DNA of 64,000 nucleotides. It comes from CAZEHS01 sp964424355 (GTDB lineage: Bacteria > Bacillota > Clostridia > Peptostreptococcales > Acidaminobacteraceae). The translations under genes were made by a program, and so were the position numbers. Positions 17,190-26,024 of this stretch are shown one piece after another. The notes below the pieces were generated by a model. It ran no database searches. It had not been told where the DNA came from and saw only the letters and a program-made list of their open reading frames with translations. Positions within the stretch are counted from its first letter, which is position 1. The number at the start of each line of letters is the position of its first letter. The stretch is taken from the NCBI GenBank assembly GCA_964424355.1, contig CAYRIO010000016.1:1-64000 (forward strand), given 5' to 3'.

Positions 17190-18794
17190 ATGAAAACAAA
17201 ATTCATCTTTGTAACCGGCGGTGTTGTTTCTTCCCTGGGAAAAGGCATAACTGCAGCATCCCTTGGACAGCTGCTGAAGGCTCGGGGGCTCAAGGTCTCC
17301 ATCCAGAAGTTCGATCCATACATCAACAAAGATCCAGGCACGATGAGTCCTTATCAGCATGGAGAGGTTTACGTTACCGAGGACGGCGCTGAAACGGATT
17401 TGGATCTAGGGCACTATGAGCGGTTTATCGACATCAACCTCAACCAGAACTCCAGCGTCACCACCGGTAAAATTTACTGGTCCGTCATCACCAAAGAGCG
17501 CCGGGGTGACTATCTGGGCGCAACCGTCCAGGTCATCCCACATATCACCAATGAAATTAAAGACCGCGCTCTTCGGGCTGCCCACGACTCAAATCCCGAT
17601 GTCGTGATTACAGAAATCGGAGGGACTGTGGGGGATATCGAAAGTCTTCCCTTTCTGGAAGCCATCCGTCAGCTGCAGTTTGATCTTGGAAAAGAAAACG
17701 TCCTCTACATCCACCTCACACTGCTTCCGTATTTGGGCAAATCAGGAGAGCTCAAGACGAAGCCAACCCAACACAGTGTCAAAGAACTCCGCCAGATCGG
17801 CATCCAGCCGGACATCATCGTCGCACGGACGGAAAAGCCCATCACAGACGATATCAAAGCCAAAATAGGCCTCTTCTGCAACATCAGGGCAGAAGATGTC
17901 ATTGCCAACATGGATGCCGATTCCATCTACGAAGTTCCGTTGATGCTGGAGGCTGAGGGACTGGCTGAAAAAGTTTGCCGAAAACTGAGCTTGAACTGTG
18001 GTGCCCCAGACCTTACGCGGTGGATCGAGCTTGTTGAAACGGAACGAAATCTTACCGATACGGTTCGAATTGCACTGGTAGGCAAATATGTAGAGTTGAG
18101 AGACGCCTACCTTTCAGTAGCAGAAGCTCTCAAGCATGCCGGTCTTGCCAACCATGCAAATGTTGAAATCGATTGGATATCCTCAGAGGAGATCACGCGG
18201 GAAAACGCCGCCGAAATCTTGGGTAAAGCCCATGGCATTCTTGTACCGGGCGGATTTGGAGACCGTGGGATCGAAGGTAAAATTGAAGCGGTGCGCTACG
18301 CCCGGGAAAACAGTATTCCTTTCTTTGGAATCTGCCTGGGTATGCAGATGGCCGTAGTGGAATATAGCCGAAATGTCCTGGGTCTTGCGGATGCACATAG
18401 CTCTGAGCTGAATCCGGACACAGCCAGCCCCGTCATCGATCTGATGCTGGATCAACAGGATGTTGAAGACAAGGGCGGCACCATGCGCTTGGGGGTATAT
18501 CCCTGTAAAATCGCCTTTGGCAGCAAAGCCCATGAAGCGTACGGAGACGAACTGATTTACGAACGCCATCGCCATCGCTATGAATTCAATAACCATTACC
18601 GCGAAGTCCTCCAGCAATCGGGCATGGTCATCAGCGGCCTATCCCCCGATGAACGTCTTGTCGAAATCATTGAGCTCCCCAATCATCCTTGGTTCGTAGC
18701 TGGACAGTTCCACCCGGAGTTTAAAAGCAGGCCTACCGGTGCCCACCCTCTTTTCAGAGAATTTGTAAAGGCGTCAATCGCATTTAAGAACTAA
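17190..18794 (+). CDS. pyrG: CTP synthase
   Basis: 534 residues, the usual length. ATG 17190 follows AAAGGAG; the open frame extends upstream but those codons have no family similarity and lie in the leader. It makes CTP from UTP with ATP and glutamine in the cytoplasm. The synthetase domain begins KFIFVTGGVVSSLGKG (ATP-binding) and contains DPYINKDPGTMSPYQHGEV. The C-terminal class I glutamine amidotransferase domain shows the nucleophile elbow FGICLGMQ and the C-terminal HPEF motif. Likely monocistronic and probably regulated by the leader hairpins. Confidence 0.97.
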   Translation: MKTKFIFVTGGVVSSLGKGITAASLGQLLKARGLKVSIQKFDPYINKDPGTMSPYQHGEVYVTEDGAETDLDLGHYERFIDINLNQNSSVTTGKIYWSVITKERRGDYLGATVQVIPHITNEIKDRALRAAHDSNPDVVITEIGGTVGDIESLPFLEAIRQLQFDLGKENVLYIHLTLLPYLGKSGELKTKPTQHSVKELRQIGIQPDIIVARTEKPITDDIKAKIGLFCNIRAEDVIANMDADSIYEVPLMLEAEGLAEKVCRKLSLNCGAPDLTRWIELVETERNLTDTVRIALVGKYVELRDAYLSVAEALKHAGLANHANVEIDWISSEEITRENAAEILGKAHGILVPGGFGDRGIEGKIEAVRYARENSIPFFGICLGMQMAVVEYSRNVLGLADAHSSELNPDTASPVIDLMLDQQDVEDKGGTMRLGVYPCKIAFGSKAHEAYGDELIYERHRHRYEFNNHYREVLQQSGMVISGLSPDERLVEIIELPNHPWFVAGQFHPEFKSRPTGAHPLFREFVKASIAFKN

Positions 18795-18852
18795 AACCAT
18801 TCAGGAAGGCCCGTGTTCGCCCTTATAAAAACAAACCTTCTGTTTCATCAGC

Positions 18853-18861
18853 TGATATAAT
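18853..18861 (+). promoter_or_regulatory. Extended -10 promoter
   Basis: TG-A-TATAAT about 40 bases upstream of the start codon at 18901. Confidence 0.5.
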
Positions 18862-18900
18862 GGGCATAGATAGAAGAATCATACATTAGGAGGATTTTAT

Positions 18901-19647
18901 ATGAGAAGAAAGCTGACTGCACTGGTACTGATGTTCTGCTTAATGACCGCTTTGTCCGCCATTCCCGCGTACGCCCTTCAGGATCCGGTGATGCTGGTAG
19001 TTGATTCGGTGGTCTACGGAGACGGTCAGAACACCTTAGTCGCCAGTGGCCATTTCGTGAACACGTCCAACAAATCAGTTTTGTCAGTTATGGATACGCA
19101 GCTCGAAATCAAAAGCGGGAACACAGTTGTTGCTTCTGAAGTGTTTGAAGTAGCTGATCAACGCGTTTTTTCCATCGCGGTTGGCAGTGCTGAGCCATGG
19201 CGCTTTGAGTTTAAGAATCCGGTCAAAGGGCTTAATCTGAGTACCTGGTCTGCTGAGAGCAAGGTGTCCTATAATTTGGGTAAATCACAGGAGCTTAACT
19301 CTGGAAAAAAGGTCTACTACAATGGCGTCCCCATCAGCTTTGATGTGGCTCCGGCAGTCATTAACGGACGTTTGATGATTCCTGCACGGGCTGTGTTTGA
19401 AAAAATGGGTTGCGTGGTCCAATGGGATGCCGACAGCCGTTCTGTAAAAGTTGCCAGGGAAGGGCGAACAGTAGCCATCTTTATTGGGGAAACAGTCATG
19501 AATGTGGATGGCGGTCCGGTTAAGCTGGATGTTCCGGCAACCATCCTTGACGGGCGAACCCTGGTCCCCCTGAGAGCCATTGCAACGGCTCTGGGTGCCG
19601 GAATTACTTATGGAGAATTGAATGAAATGGCAGTGATTTACGAGTAG
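18901..19647 (+). CDS. Small secreted PF07833-domain protein
   Basis: 248 residues; AGGAGG lies 6 bases before the ATG. Signal peptide ends near AYA|LQD. Residues ~30-135 form an unassigned beta-rich domain. Residues ~140-248 form a PF07833 domain with the two signature halves IPARAVFEKMGCVVQWD and LVPLRAIATALGAGI. PF07833 is found in exported proteins of many Clostridia and is not evidence of amine oxidase activity. The gene is monocistronic, with its own promoter and terminator. Likely a cell-envelope protein of unknown function. Confidence 0.8.
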   Translation: MRRKLTALVLMFCLMTALSAIPAYALQDPVMLVVDSVVYGDGQNTLVASGHFVNTSNKSVLSVMDTQLEIKSGNTVVASEVFEVADQRVFSIAVGSAEPWRFEFKNPVKGLNLSTWSAESKVSYNLGKSQELNSGKKVYYNGVPISFDVAPAVINGRLMIPARAVFEKMGCVVQWDADSRSVKVAREGRTVAIFIGETVMNVDGGPVKLDVPATILDGRTLVPLRAIATALGAGITYGELNEMAVIYE

Positions 19648-19656
19648 TTATAAACC

Positions 19657-19693
19657 AACAGACTGGAGAAATGCTTCCAGTCTGTTTTCTTTT
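19657..19693 (+). terminator. Rho-independent terminator
   Basis: AACAGACTGGA and TCCAGTCTGTT pair around an 8-base loop, followed by TTCTTTT. Confidence 0.87.
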
Positions 19694-19706
19694 GCATATG
19701 AATTGT

Positions 19707-19714
19707 GGTAGAAT
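19707..19714 (+). promoter_or_regulatory. Probable promoter of the rhamnose/glycan operon
   Basis: GG-TAGAAT preceded by TG (TGTGG-TAGAAT) resembles an extended -10 box 38 bases before the rfbC start; the -35 is weak. Confidence 0.35.
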
Positions 19715-19751
19715 GAAAAATGGAATGTCAGGAATCTTTTGAGGAGTCAAT

Positions 19752-20306
19752 ATGAATGTGAAAACATGTATCCTTCCTGGCCTGCTCATCCTTGAACCCC
19801 AGGTGTTCCAAGATGAGCGCGGCTATTTTTTTGAAAGCTACAGACAGAGCAACTTTTTAGAACTCGGCTTAAACCTGACATTTGTTCAGGACAACGAATC
19901 AAAATCAAAGAGAGGCGTCCTTAGGGGGCTCCATTTTCAGGCACAGAATCCTCAGGGTAAACTGGTCCGTGTGATTCAGGGAGAGGTGTTCGATGTAGCC
20001 GTGGATATCCGCCAAGGCTCGCCAACCTATGGCCAGTGGGAAAGTGTTCTGATCACTGCGGAAAACAAAACGCAGTTCTATATCCCCCCAGGTTTTGCTC
20101 ATGGATTCTTAGTTTTATCTGAAGATGCCATCTTCAGCTATAAGTGCACCACATACTATGATCCGTCCTCCGATAGTGGCATTCTCTGGGACGATCCCGA
20201 TATTGACATAAAATGGCCATTGGAACTGATTGGCGAACCGAGCTTATCTCCAAAGGATCAGCAGCTTAAGAGGTTATGCGAAACGAAAAGTCCTTTCACA
20301 TACTGA
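19752..20306 (+). CDS. rfbC: dTDP-4-dehydrorhamnose 3,5-epimerase
   Basis: 184 residues, typical length. It catalyses the third step of dTDP-L-rhamnose synthesis in the cytoplasm. Recognisable features are the cupin core with LRGLHFQ (active-site His), the acidic VFDVAVDIRQGSPTYG segment and the YIPPGFAHGFLVLS signature. GAGGAG precedes the ATG. First gene of the rfbC-B-D-A set. Confidence 0.96.
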   Translation: MNVKTCILPGLLILEPQVFQDERGYFFESYRQSNFLELGLNLTFVQDNESKSKRGVLRGLHFQAQNPQGKLVRVIQGEVFDVAVDIRQGSPTYGQWESVLITAENKTQFYIPPGFAHGFLVLSEDAIFSYKCTTYYDPSSDSGILWDDPDIDIKWPLELIGEPSLSPKDQQLKRLCETKSPFTY

Positions 20307-20351
20307 ACAATTGGCATTAACTACAATGCGATACTTTAAGGGAGCATATAT

Positions 20352-21413
20352 ATGAAATCCATTCTTGTTACCGGCGGCGCCGGGTTTATCGGTTCAAATT
20401 TCATCCGCCTGATGACAGATCTGCACCCAAACGTAAAACTGGTCAACCTTGATCTCCTCACCTATGCGGGCAATCTTGAAAACCTCAAGGATATCCCTGA
20501 AAGCGGCACATACCGCTTTGTGAAGGGTACCATCACGGACAAGCAGCTCCTGGAGCAATTATTTGCAGAGGAAAATTTTGACGGAGTCGTGAATTTTGCC
20601 GCCGAAAGCCATGTGGATCGCAGCATTGAGGACCCTGAGGTTTTTATAAAAACAAACGTACTGGGTACTCAAGTGCTTCTGGATACTGCAAAGAAGCATT
20701 GGCAGACCAGCAAGGATGAATTCGGCTATCCTACCTACAAGAGTGGCGTAAAGTACCTACAGGTTTCCACCGATGAGGTCTATGGCACCTTGGGTAAGAC
20801 CGGTCTTTTCACAGAGACTACGTCCTTGGCTCCCAATAGCCCTTATTCAGCATCAAAAGCATCAGCGGACATGATTGTCAGGGCCTATAGCGAAACCTTC
20901 AAGCTGCCGGTCAACATCACCCGTTGCTCCAATAACTACGGACCGTATCAATTCCCTGAAAAATTGATTCCTTTGATGATCAACAACTGCAATACCGATA
21001 AATCTCTTCCTGTTTATGGCGACGGTATGCAGATTCGCGATTGGCTTCACGTGAAAGATCACTGCCGTGCGATAGAAACCGTTCTATTTCAGGGCCGGCT
21101 GGGTGAAGTTTACAATGTGGGTGGCAATAACGAAAAGGCTAATATTGAAATTGTAAAACTCATTATCAGCGATTTGGGAAAAACTGAGTCCCTCATCAAA
21201 TATGTGGAGGATCGCTTGGGTCATGACCGCCGTTATGCCATCGACAATACCAAGATTACAACGGAGTTGGGATGGAAACCGAGCTACACCTTTGAAGATG
21301 GCATTCAGGAAACCATCCGCTGGTACCTTGAAAATCAGGAGTGGATGGACCGGGTGATCAGCAAGGACTATCTGGCATATTACGAGAGCATGTACGGCGA
21401 AAGAATCCAATAA
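20352..21413 (+). CDS. rfbB: dTDP-glucose 4,6-dehydratase
   Basis: 353 residues. Extended SDR enzyme making dTDP-4-keto-6-deoxyglucose from dTDP-glucose with bound NAD. N-terminal Rossmann motif GGAGFIGSNF; catalytic YSASKAS near residue 163; STDEVYG and NNYGPYQFPEKLIPL are diagnostic of the family. It lies 45 bases after rfbC and 14 bases before rfbD, so very likely one transcript. Confidence 0.97.
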   Translation: MKSILVTGGAGFIGSNFIRLMTDLHPNVKLVNLDLLTYAGNLENLKDIPESGTYRFVKGTITDKQLLEQLFAEENFDGVVNFAAESHVDRSIEDPEVFIKTNVLGTQVLLDTAKKHWQTSKDEFGYPTYKSGVKYLQVSTDEVYGTLGKTGLFTETTSLAPNSPYSASKASADMIVRAYSETFKLPVNITRCSNNYGPYQFPEKLIPLMINNCNTDKSLPVYGDGMQIRDWLHVKDHCRAIETVLFQGRLGEVYNVGGNNEKANIEIVKLIISDLGKTESLIKYVEDRLGHDRRYAIDNTKITTELGWKPSYTFEDGIQETIRWYLENQEWMDRVISKDYLAYYESMYGERIQ

Positions 21414-21427
21414 ACAAGGGAGAAGCC

Positions 21428-22291
21428 ATGAAAGTATTGGTAACCGGTGCCCAAGGTCAACTTGGCCGCGAGCTTGTTGAAAAACTGAACATGGATCCCA
21501 CTATTGAGGTTCTGGGCTATGATGTTAATGAACTGGACATCACCAATCATGAAGCCGTCATGACCCGTATATCCGCTGAAAACCCTGAAATTATTATAAA
21601 CACGGCAGCTTATACTAATGTAGATGGCTGCGAGTCCGATTATAAAGGCGCCTACGCAGTAAACGTAAAAGGTCCACGGAATCTCGCTATCGCGGCGCGA
21701 AATGTCGGCGCCAAGCTGCTTCACATTTCAACCGATTTCGTGTTCGATGGAAAGAAAACCACGCCCTATTTTGAATACGATGCTGCAAACCCTCTTTCTG
21801 TTTACGGAAAAACCAAGCTAGCCGGGGAGCATGCCATTATCCAGCAAACCACGGATTTTTTCATTATTAGATCGTCCTGGTTGTATGGTAAGTATGGCAA
21901 TAACTTTGTGAAAACAATGATCAAGATGGGAAAGACAAACGATTCAATCAGCGTAGTGGCCGATCAGGTAGGTTGCCCAACCAGCGCTTCGTCCTTAGTT
22001 AGTACAATTGAGCAAGTGATACGAAGAGAGGAATATGGTATTTACCATTTTTCAAACAGTGGTAGCTGTTCATGGAATGGTTTTGCAAAAGAAATTTTTC
22101 GTTTGATGAGCCAGTCCATCAAGGTAGAGGTAACCAACTCATCACAACTTGCTCGACCGGCAGCCCGACCCTCGTACTCAGCGATGGATACGTCGCTGAT
22201 TTCCAACGCTTTTGATATCGTGGCAACACCCTGGGAAGAGGCGCTTCACGTTTTCATTATGAAAAATTCCAAAACGTTGAAGGAACTGTAA
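21428..22291 (+). CDS. rfbD: dTDP-4-dehydrorhamnose reductase
   Basis: 287 residues from ATG 21428, which follows GGGAGA; upstream in-frame codons overlap the end of rfbB and are not family-like. It reduces dTDP-4-keto-L-rhamnose to dTDP-L-rhamnose. SDR features: GAQGQLGREL (nucleotide binding), STDFVFDG and the catalytic YGKTKLAGE. A broken glycosyltransferase separates it from rfbA. Confidence 0.96.
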   Translation: MKVLVTGAQGQLGRELVEKLNMDPTIEVLGYDVNELDITNHEAVMTRISAENPEIIINTAAYTNVDGCESDYKGAYAVNVKGPRNLAIAARNVGAKLLHISTDFVFDGKKTTPYFEYDAANPLSVYGKTKLAGEHAIIQQTTDFFIIRSSWLYGKYGNNFVKTMIKMGKTNDSISVVADQVGCPTSASSLVSTIEQVIRREEYGIYHFSNSGSCSWNGFAKEIFRLMSQSIKVEVTNSSQLARPAARPSYSAMDTSLISNAFDIVATPWEEALHVFIMKNSKTLKEL

Positions 22292-22292
22292 T

Positions 22293-22906
22293 ATGATAAG
22301 TGTTGTGATTCCTAACAGGAATGGCGAAACCATCATACAGGAGTGTCCGGATTCAGGCTTCTAGACAAATACTGTATGATTGATGAAGAGGTATTTTCCT
22401 CTTGCGCTAGAGTGATTTTGTTGAAAAAATGCATATTCAACAAAATAGGGTTGTTTGATGAGCATTTTTCCGCGCATATAGAATATCTATACACGACGTT
22501 GGAGTCAAAGCCAAGGGCTATGTAAATCGATATGCAGCTAGCACAAAGGTGCATCACATAGGAAGTGCCTCATTTGGGAAACCGGTTATACCGCTAAAAC
22601 CTGCCTTTCAGCTAGACGTAATGTCTTTGTGGCATATAAGAATATGTCATCAGTACAACTGCTGTTGAACATTCTCCTGTTTTTACTCGCAGGCTTCATC
22701 ATGAAGTGGGTTCACTTTTCTTCAAAAGGAACAGGGCGAGATTATGCGGTTGCATTTCGGGAAGGCATAGAATATGAAAAAAAATTGGAACGCGCAAATA
22801 ACTCAGCAAATAGTAGGGAAGCATCCAGTGAGACATCATCAAGGGTACCTTCAGTTTTGTTCAATGGGAACTGTTTCAAGCAATTAATGGTTGATGGAGG
22901 AGAACA
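22293..22906 (+). pseudogene. Decayed family 2 glycosyltransferase
   Basis: Fragments of one GT2 protein can be read in different frames. An N-terminal MISVVIPNRNGETIIQE begins at 22293 and stops at ~22362. A central piece (LLKKCIFNKIGLFDEHF) starts near 22343. A C-terminal piece (FVAYKNMSSVQLLLNILLF and onward) runs from ~22620 to 22910. The nucleotide-binding region between the N-terminal and central parts is missing, so there is an internal deletion plus frameshifts. It sits between rfbD and rfbA, starts two bases after rfbD, and lies at the left edge of the AT-rich block. Confidence 0.7.
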
Positions 22907-23773
22907 ATGAAAGGCATTATTCTGGCCGGCGGATCCGGCACACGGCTGTACCCAGCTACAAAGGCTATTTCAAAGCAAATTATCCCCATTTATGATAAGC
23001 CAATGATCTACTATCCTCTTTCAGTGCTTATGTTGGCAGGGATACAAGAGATACTGGTCATATCTACCGAACGGGATCTGCCAGTGTTTAAAGAACTGCT
23101 AGGCGATGGTAGCCATCTGGGCTTGGCTATACAGTACAAAGTGCAGGCGGCCCCTAATGGAATTGCAGAAGCGTTTATCATTGGTGAAGAGTTTATAGGC
23201 AATGACCGTGTTGCACTAGTGCTCGGAGACAATGTTTTTTACGGATATGGGTTTACACAACGATTGGAAGCAGCGGCGGAAAGAGAATCTGGTGCTACGA
23301 TCTTTGGCTACCATGTCAGTAATCCAAGTGAATTCGGCGTCGTTGATTTTGATGGACATGGCAACGTGCTATCAATTGAAGAGAAACCTAAACAGCCTAA
23401 ATCCAGCTATGCTGTGCCGGGACTGTATTTTTATGATAATGATGTTATCCAGATTGCTAAGATGATTCAACCTTCCAACAGAGGCGAATTGGAGATCACA
23501 GCGGTTAATATGGAATACTTAAACCGCGACAAACTAAAGGTTGAGTTGTTTGGCAGAGGTATGGCGTGGCTAGATACAGGAACTCATCGTGGGCTGCTTG
23601 AAGCTTCTAATTTTGTGGAGGCAATTCAAACGCGGCAGGGGCTGTATGTGGCATGTGTAGAAGAAATTGCATTTCGCAAAGGATTTATCAACCGGGAACA
23701 GCTGCTTGCCATCGCAGAGCCTATGCTCAAAACAGAATATGGTCACTATTTGACAGTGCTAGAGGCGTTTTAA
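22907..23773 (+). CDS. rfbA: Glucose-1-phosphate thymidylyltransferase
   Basis: 288 residues, normal length. It makes dTDP-glucose, the first step of the rhamnose pathway. The signature GGSGTRLYPAT is at residues 8-18, with KQIIPIYDKPMIYYPL and LVLGDNVFYG following. GGAGG precedes the ATG. Codon use is closer to the AT-rich genes downstream than to rfbC-B-D, which suggests rfbA was inherited with the glycan block or re-acquired. Confidence 0.96.
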   Translation: MKGIILAGGSGTRLYPATKAISKQIIPIYDKPMIYYPLSVLMLAGIQEILVISTERDLPVFKELLGDGSHLGLAIQYKVQAAPNGIAEAFIIGEEFIGNDRVALVLGDNVFYGYGFTQRLEAAAERESGATIFGYHVSNPSEFGVVDFDGHGNVLSIEEKPKQPKSSYAVPGLYFYDNDVIQIAKMIQPSNRGELEITAVNMEYLNRDKLKVELFGRGMAWLDTGTHRGLLEASNFVEAIQTRQGLYVACVEEIAFRKGFINREQLLAIAEPMLKTEYGHYLTVLEAF

Positions 23774-23819
23774 ACAGTTGATTCTCAAGTGAGTTAATCT
23801 ACATCGGAGGCAGCGAATA

Positions 23820-24629
23820 ATGCGTTTTTTTAGGTTGATATATTGGTTTCTGCGAGATATCGTTTCGAGCAGACGACTGATTTTGGATTTGGCAAAAAAT
23901 GATCTTAAAACGCGGTTTTTGGGTTCCTATCTTGGAATTGTGTGGGCGTTTGTACAGCCACTGACGACGATTCTTATCTTCTGGTTCGTATTTCAAGTCG
24001 GTTTTAAATCAGCTCCGGTAGGAGATTTTCCATTCATTTTATGGCTGTTATGTGGTATGATACCTTGGTTTTATATATCGGAGAGTATTCAGGGAGGCAC
24101 TACATCGGTAATTGATAATAGCTATTTGGTAAAAAAAGTAGTATTCCGAGTAAGTATTTTACCTATCATCAGAATTGTTTCTGGTCTCTTTGTTCATGCT
24201 CTGTTTATCGGGGTTTTGTTTCTAATGTTTGCTCTCTATGGATATCCGATTAGTATATATAATCTTCAAGTATTTTATTTTCTGTTTTGCACCATTGTGT
24301 TGGTGTTGGGAATTTCTTGGATTACTTCAGCGCTAATCGTTTTTTTGCGAGACTTAAGCCAGATCGTAGGCATAATAATACAGTTCGGATTTTGGCTCAC
24401 GCCGATATTCTGGTCTTTTAAAATCATGCCCGAGAAATACCACTTTATGTTCAAATTGAACCCAGTCTACTACATCATCGAAGGCTACAGAGACACATTT
24501 ATCAATCATGTTTGGTTTTGGGAGCATTATAACCTTACTCTGAGCTTTTGGACAATGACACTTACTTTACTGACAGCTGGAATTCTATTATTTAGAAAAT
24601 TGAAGCCGCATTTTGCGGATGTTCTTTAA
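23820..24629 (+). CDS. wzm: Polysaccharide ABC exporter, permease subunit
   Basis: 269 residues with about six hydrophobic segments. ABC-2 type permease of the Wzm/TagG/RfbA family. Family marks include the N-terminal LAKNDLKTRFLGSYLGIVWAF and the late NPVYYIIEGYRD motif. GGAGG precedes the start. It pairs with the ATPase 25 bases downstream to carry lipid-linked glycan across the membrane. The ATPase has a long C-terminal extension, as in O-antigen and S-layer glycan exporters. Confidence 0.92.
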   Translation: MRFFRLIYWFLRDIVSSRRLILDLAKNDLKTRFLGSYLGIVWAFVQPLTTILIFWFVFQVGFKSAPVGDFPFILWLLCGMIPWFYISESIQGGTTSVIDNSYLVKKVVFRVSILPIIRIVSGLFVHALFIGVLFLMFALYGYPISIYNLQVFYFLFCTIVLVLGISWITSALIVFLRDLSQIVGIIIQFGFWLTPIFWSFKIMPEKYHFMFKLNPVYYIIEGYRDTFINHVWFWEHYNLTLSFWTMTLTLLTAGILLFRKLKPHFADVL

Positions 24630-24654
24630 AAAATAGTGATACACGAGGGACCCA

Positions 24655-26016
24655 ATGAGGGATATCGCGATTAGTGTTAAAAACCTTACAAAAACATACA
24701 GATTATATGAGAATCATGTGGATCGGTTGAAAGAAACCTTGAGTCCATTCAAAAAAAAATATCACAAAGATTTTTTTGCGCTGAGGGATGTCAGTTTTGA
24801 AGTAAAACGCGGCGAAACGGTTGGTATAATAGGCAAGAACGGATCAGGAAAATCTACATTACTTAAAATCATAACCGGTGTTCTTTCGCCAACAAGTGGA
24901 CAAGTTAATGTAAATGGCAGAGTCTCTGCTCTGCTGGAGCTTGGGGCTGGCTTCAATCCCGAATATACTGGGATGGAGAATGTTTTTCTAAATGGCACAT
25001 TGATGGGCTTATCTCATGAGGAGTGTCTGGAAAAAGCACCGCAAATCATTGAATTTGCAGATATCGGAGAATTTATAAACCAGCCGGTCAAAACCTACTC
25101 AAGCGGAATGTTCGTAAGATTAGCTTTTGCAGTAGCTATCAACGTTGATCCCGATATATTGATTATTGATGAGGCGTTATCAGTTGGCGACAGCCTTTTT
25201 CAACGCAAGTGTTTTGTAAAAATTGAGGAATTCAAAAAATTAGGCAAGACAATTCTATTCGTTTCTCATTCAGGCAGTTCAATCATTGAATTATGTGATA
25301 AGGCTCTTTTTATGGATGATGGAGAACGGATGATATATACCAATAGCAGCAATGCCGTAAACTTATATCACAAGCACCTATACGCGCCGATGGAAAAACA
25401 CATGGATTTAAGGCGAAAGATCAAAGCAATGGACAACGAACACAGTGTTACATCAATAGCAACAATTGAAGAAAAGAGCTGTGAGAGCCCTACTGAGCGA
25501 ATCGTGAAGCGCAGTTCAGATGAGGAGGTTACAGACTTTTTCGATTCTGGCCTGGTATCTAATGCTGTTATTGAATATGAAACAAGAGGTGTGAATATTG
25601 CAAGTTATGAAATAGTAAATAATCAAGAAACTCCGGTGAATGTAATTACGCAGGGAAAGAAGTATCGGTGGCGCTATTGTGTCGAATTTTTAAAAACCTG
25701 TTATGGAGTAAGATTTGGCATGTTGATTAAGACAACATCTGGCTATGAATTAGGGGGGGCAGTTTCCTCTTTGCCTTCGGATTCAATAAGTGTTGTAGAA
25801 AAAGGGACAATATGCACGGTCGAATATGAGTTCACTGCAAATTTGGCTCCGGGTATCTATTTTCTGAATTGTGGTGTTATGGGCATTGAAGACTGCGCAG
25901 AGGTTTACCTTGACAGGCGAATTGATTGTACTGCATTCAAAGTACTTGAAAAGAAGAGCAGCAAAATGACAGGTGTTGTAGATTTCAATATATCACCGAC
26001 CATTATTATGGAATAG
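24655..26016 (+). CDS. wzt: Polysaccharide ABC exporter, ATPase with Wzt-type C-terminal domain
   Basis: 453 residues. Residues 1-245 are the nucleotide-binding domain: Walker A GKNGSGKST at 60-68, signature YSSGM at 148-152, Walker B ILIIDEA ending near 174. The last ~150 residues form a beta-sandwich-like domain (from VIEYETRG on) as in Wzt proteins, where this domain binds the modified non-reducing end of the glycan. That would fit terminal sulfation or methylation acting as the export signal, an inference only. A ~50-residue polar linker joins the domains. Confidence 0.92.
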   Translation: MRDIAISVKNLTKTYRLYENHVDRLKETLSPFKKKYHKDFFALRDVSFEVKRGETVGIIGKNGSGKSTLLKIITGVLSPTSGQVNVNGRVSALLELGAGFNPEYTGMENVFLNGTLMGLSHEECLEKAPQIIEFADIGEFINQPVKTYSSGMFVRLAFAVAINVDPDILIIDEALSVGDSLFQRKCFVKIEEFKKLGKTILFVSHSGSSIIELCDKALFMDDGERMIYTNSSNAVNLYHKHLYAPMEKHMDLRRKIKAMDNEHSVTSIATIEEKSCESPTERIVKRSSDEEVTDFFDSGLVSNAVIEYETRGVNIASYEIVNNQETPVNVITQGKKYRWRYCVEFLKTCYGVRFGMLIKTTSGYELGGAVSSLPSDSISVVEKGTICTVEYEFTANLAPGIYFLNCGVMGIEDCAEVYLDRRIDCTAFKVLEKKSSKMTGVVDFNISPTIIME

Positions 26017-26024
26017 AGGATAAT

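Noticed and set aside
18901..19647. Copper amine oxidase enzyme
   Set aside because: Only the small PF07833 domain is present; there is no catalytic domain or topaquinone motif.
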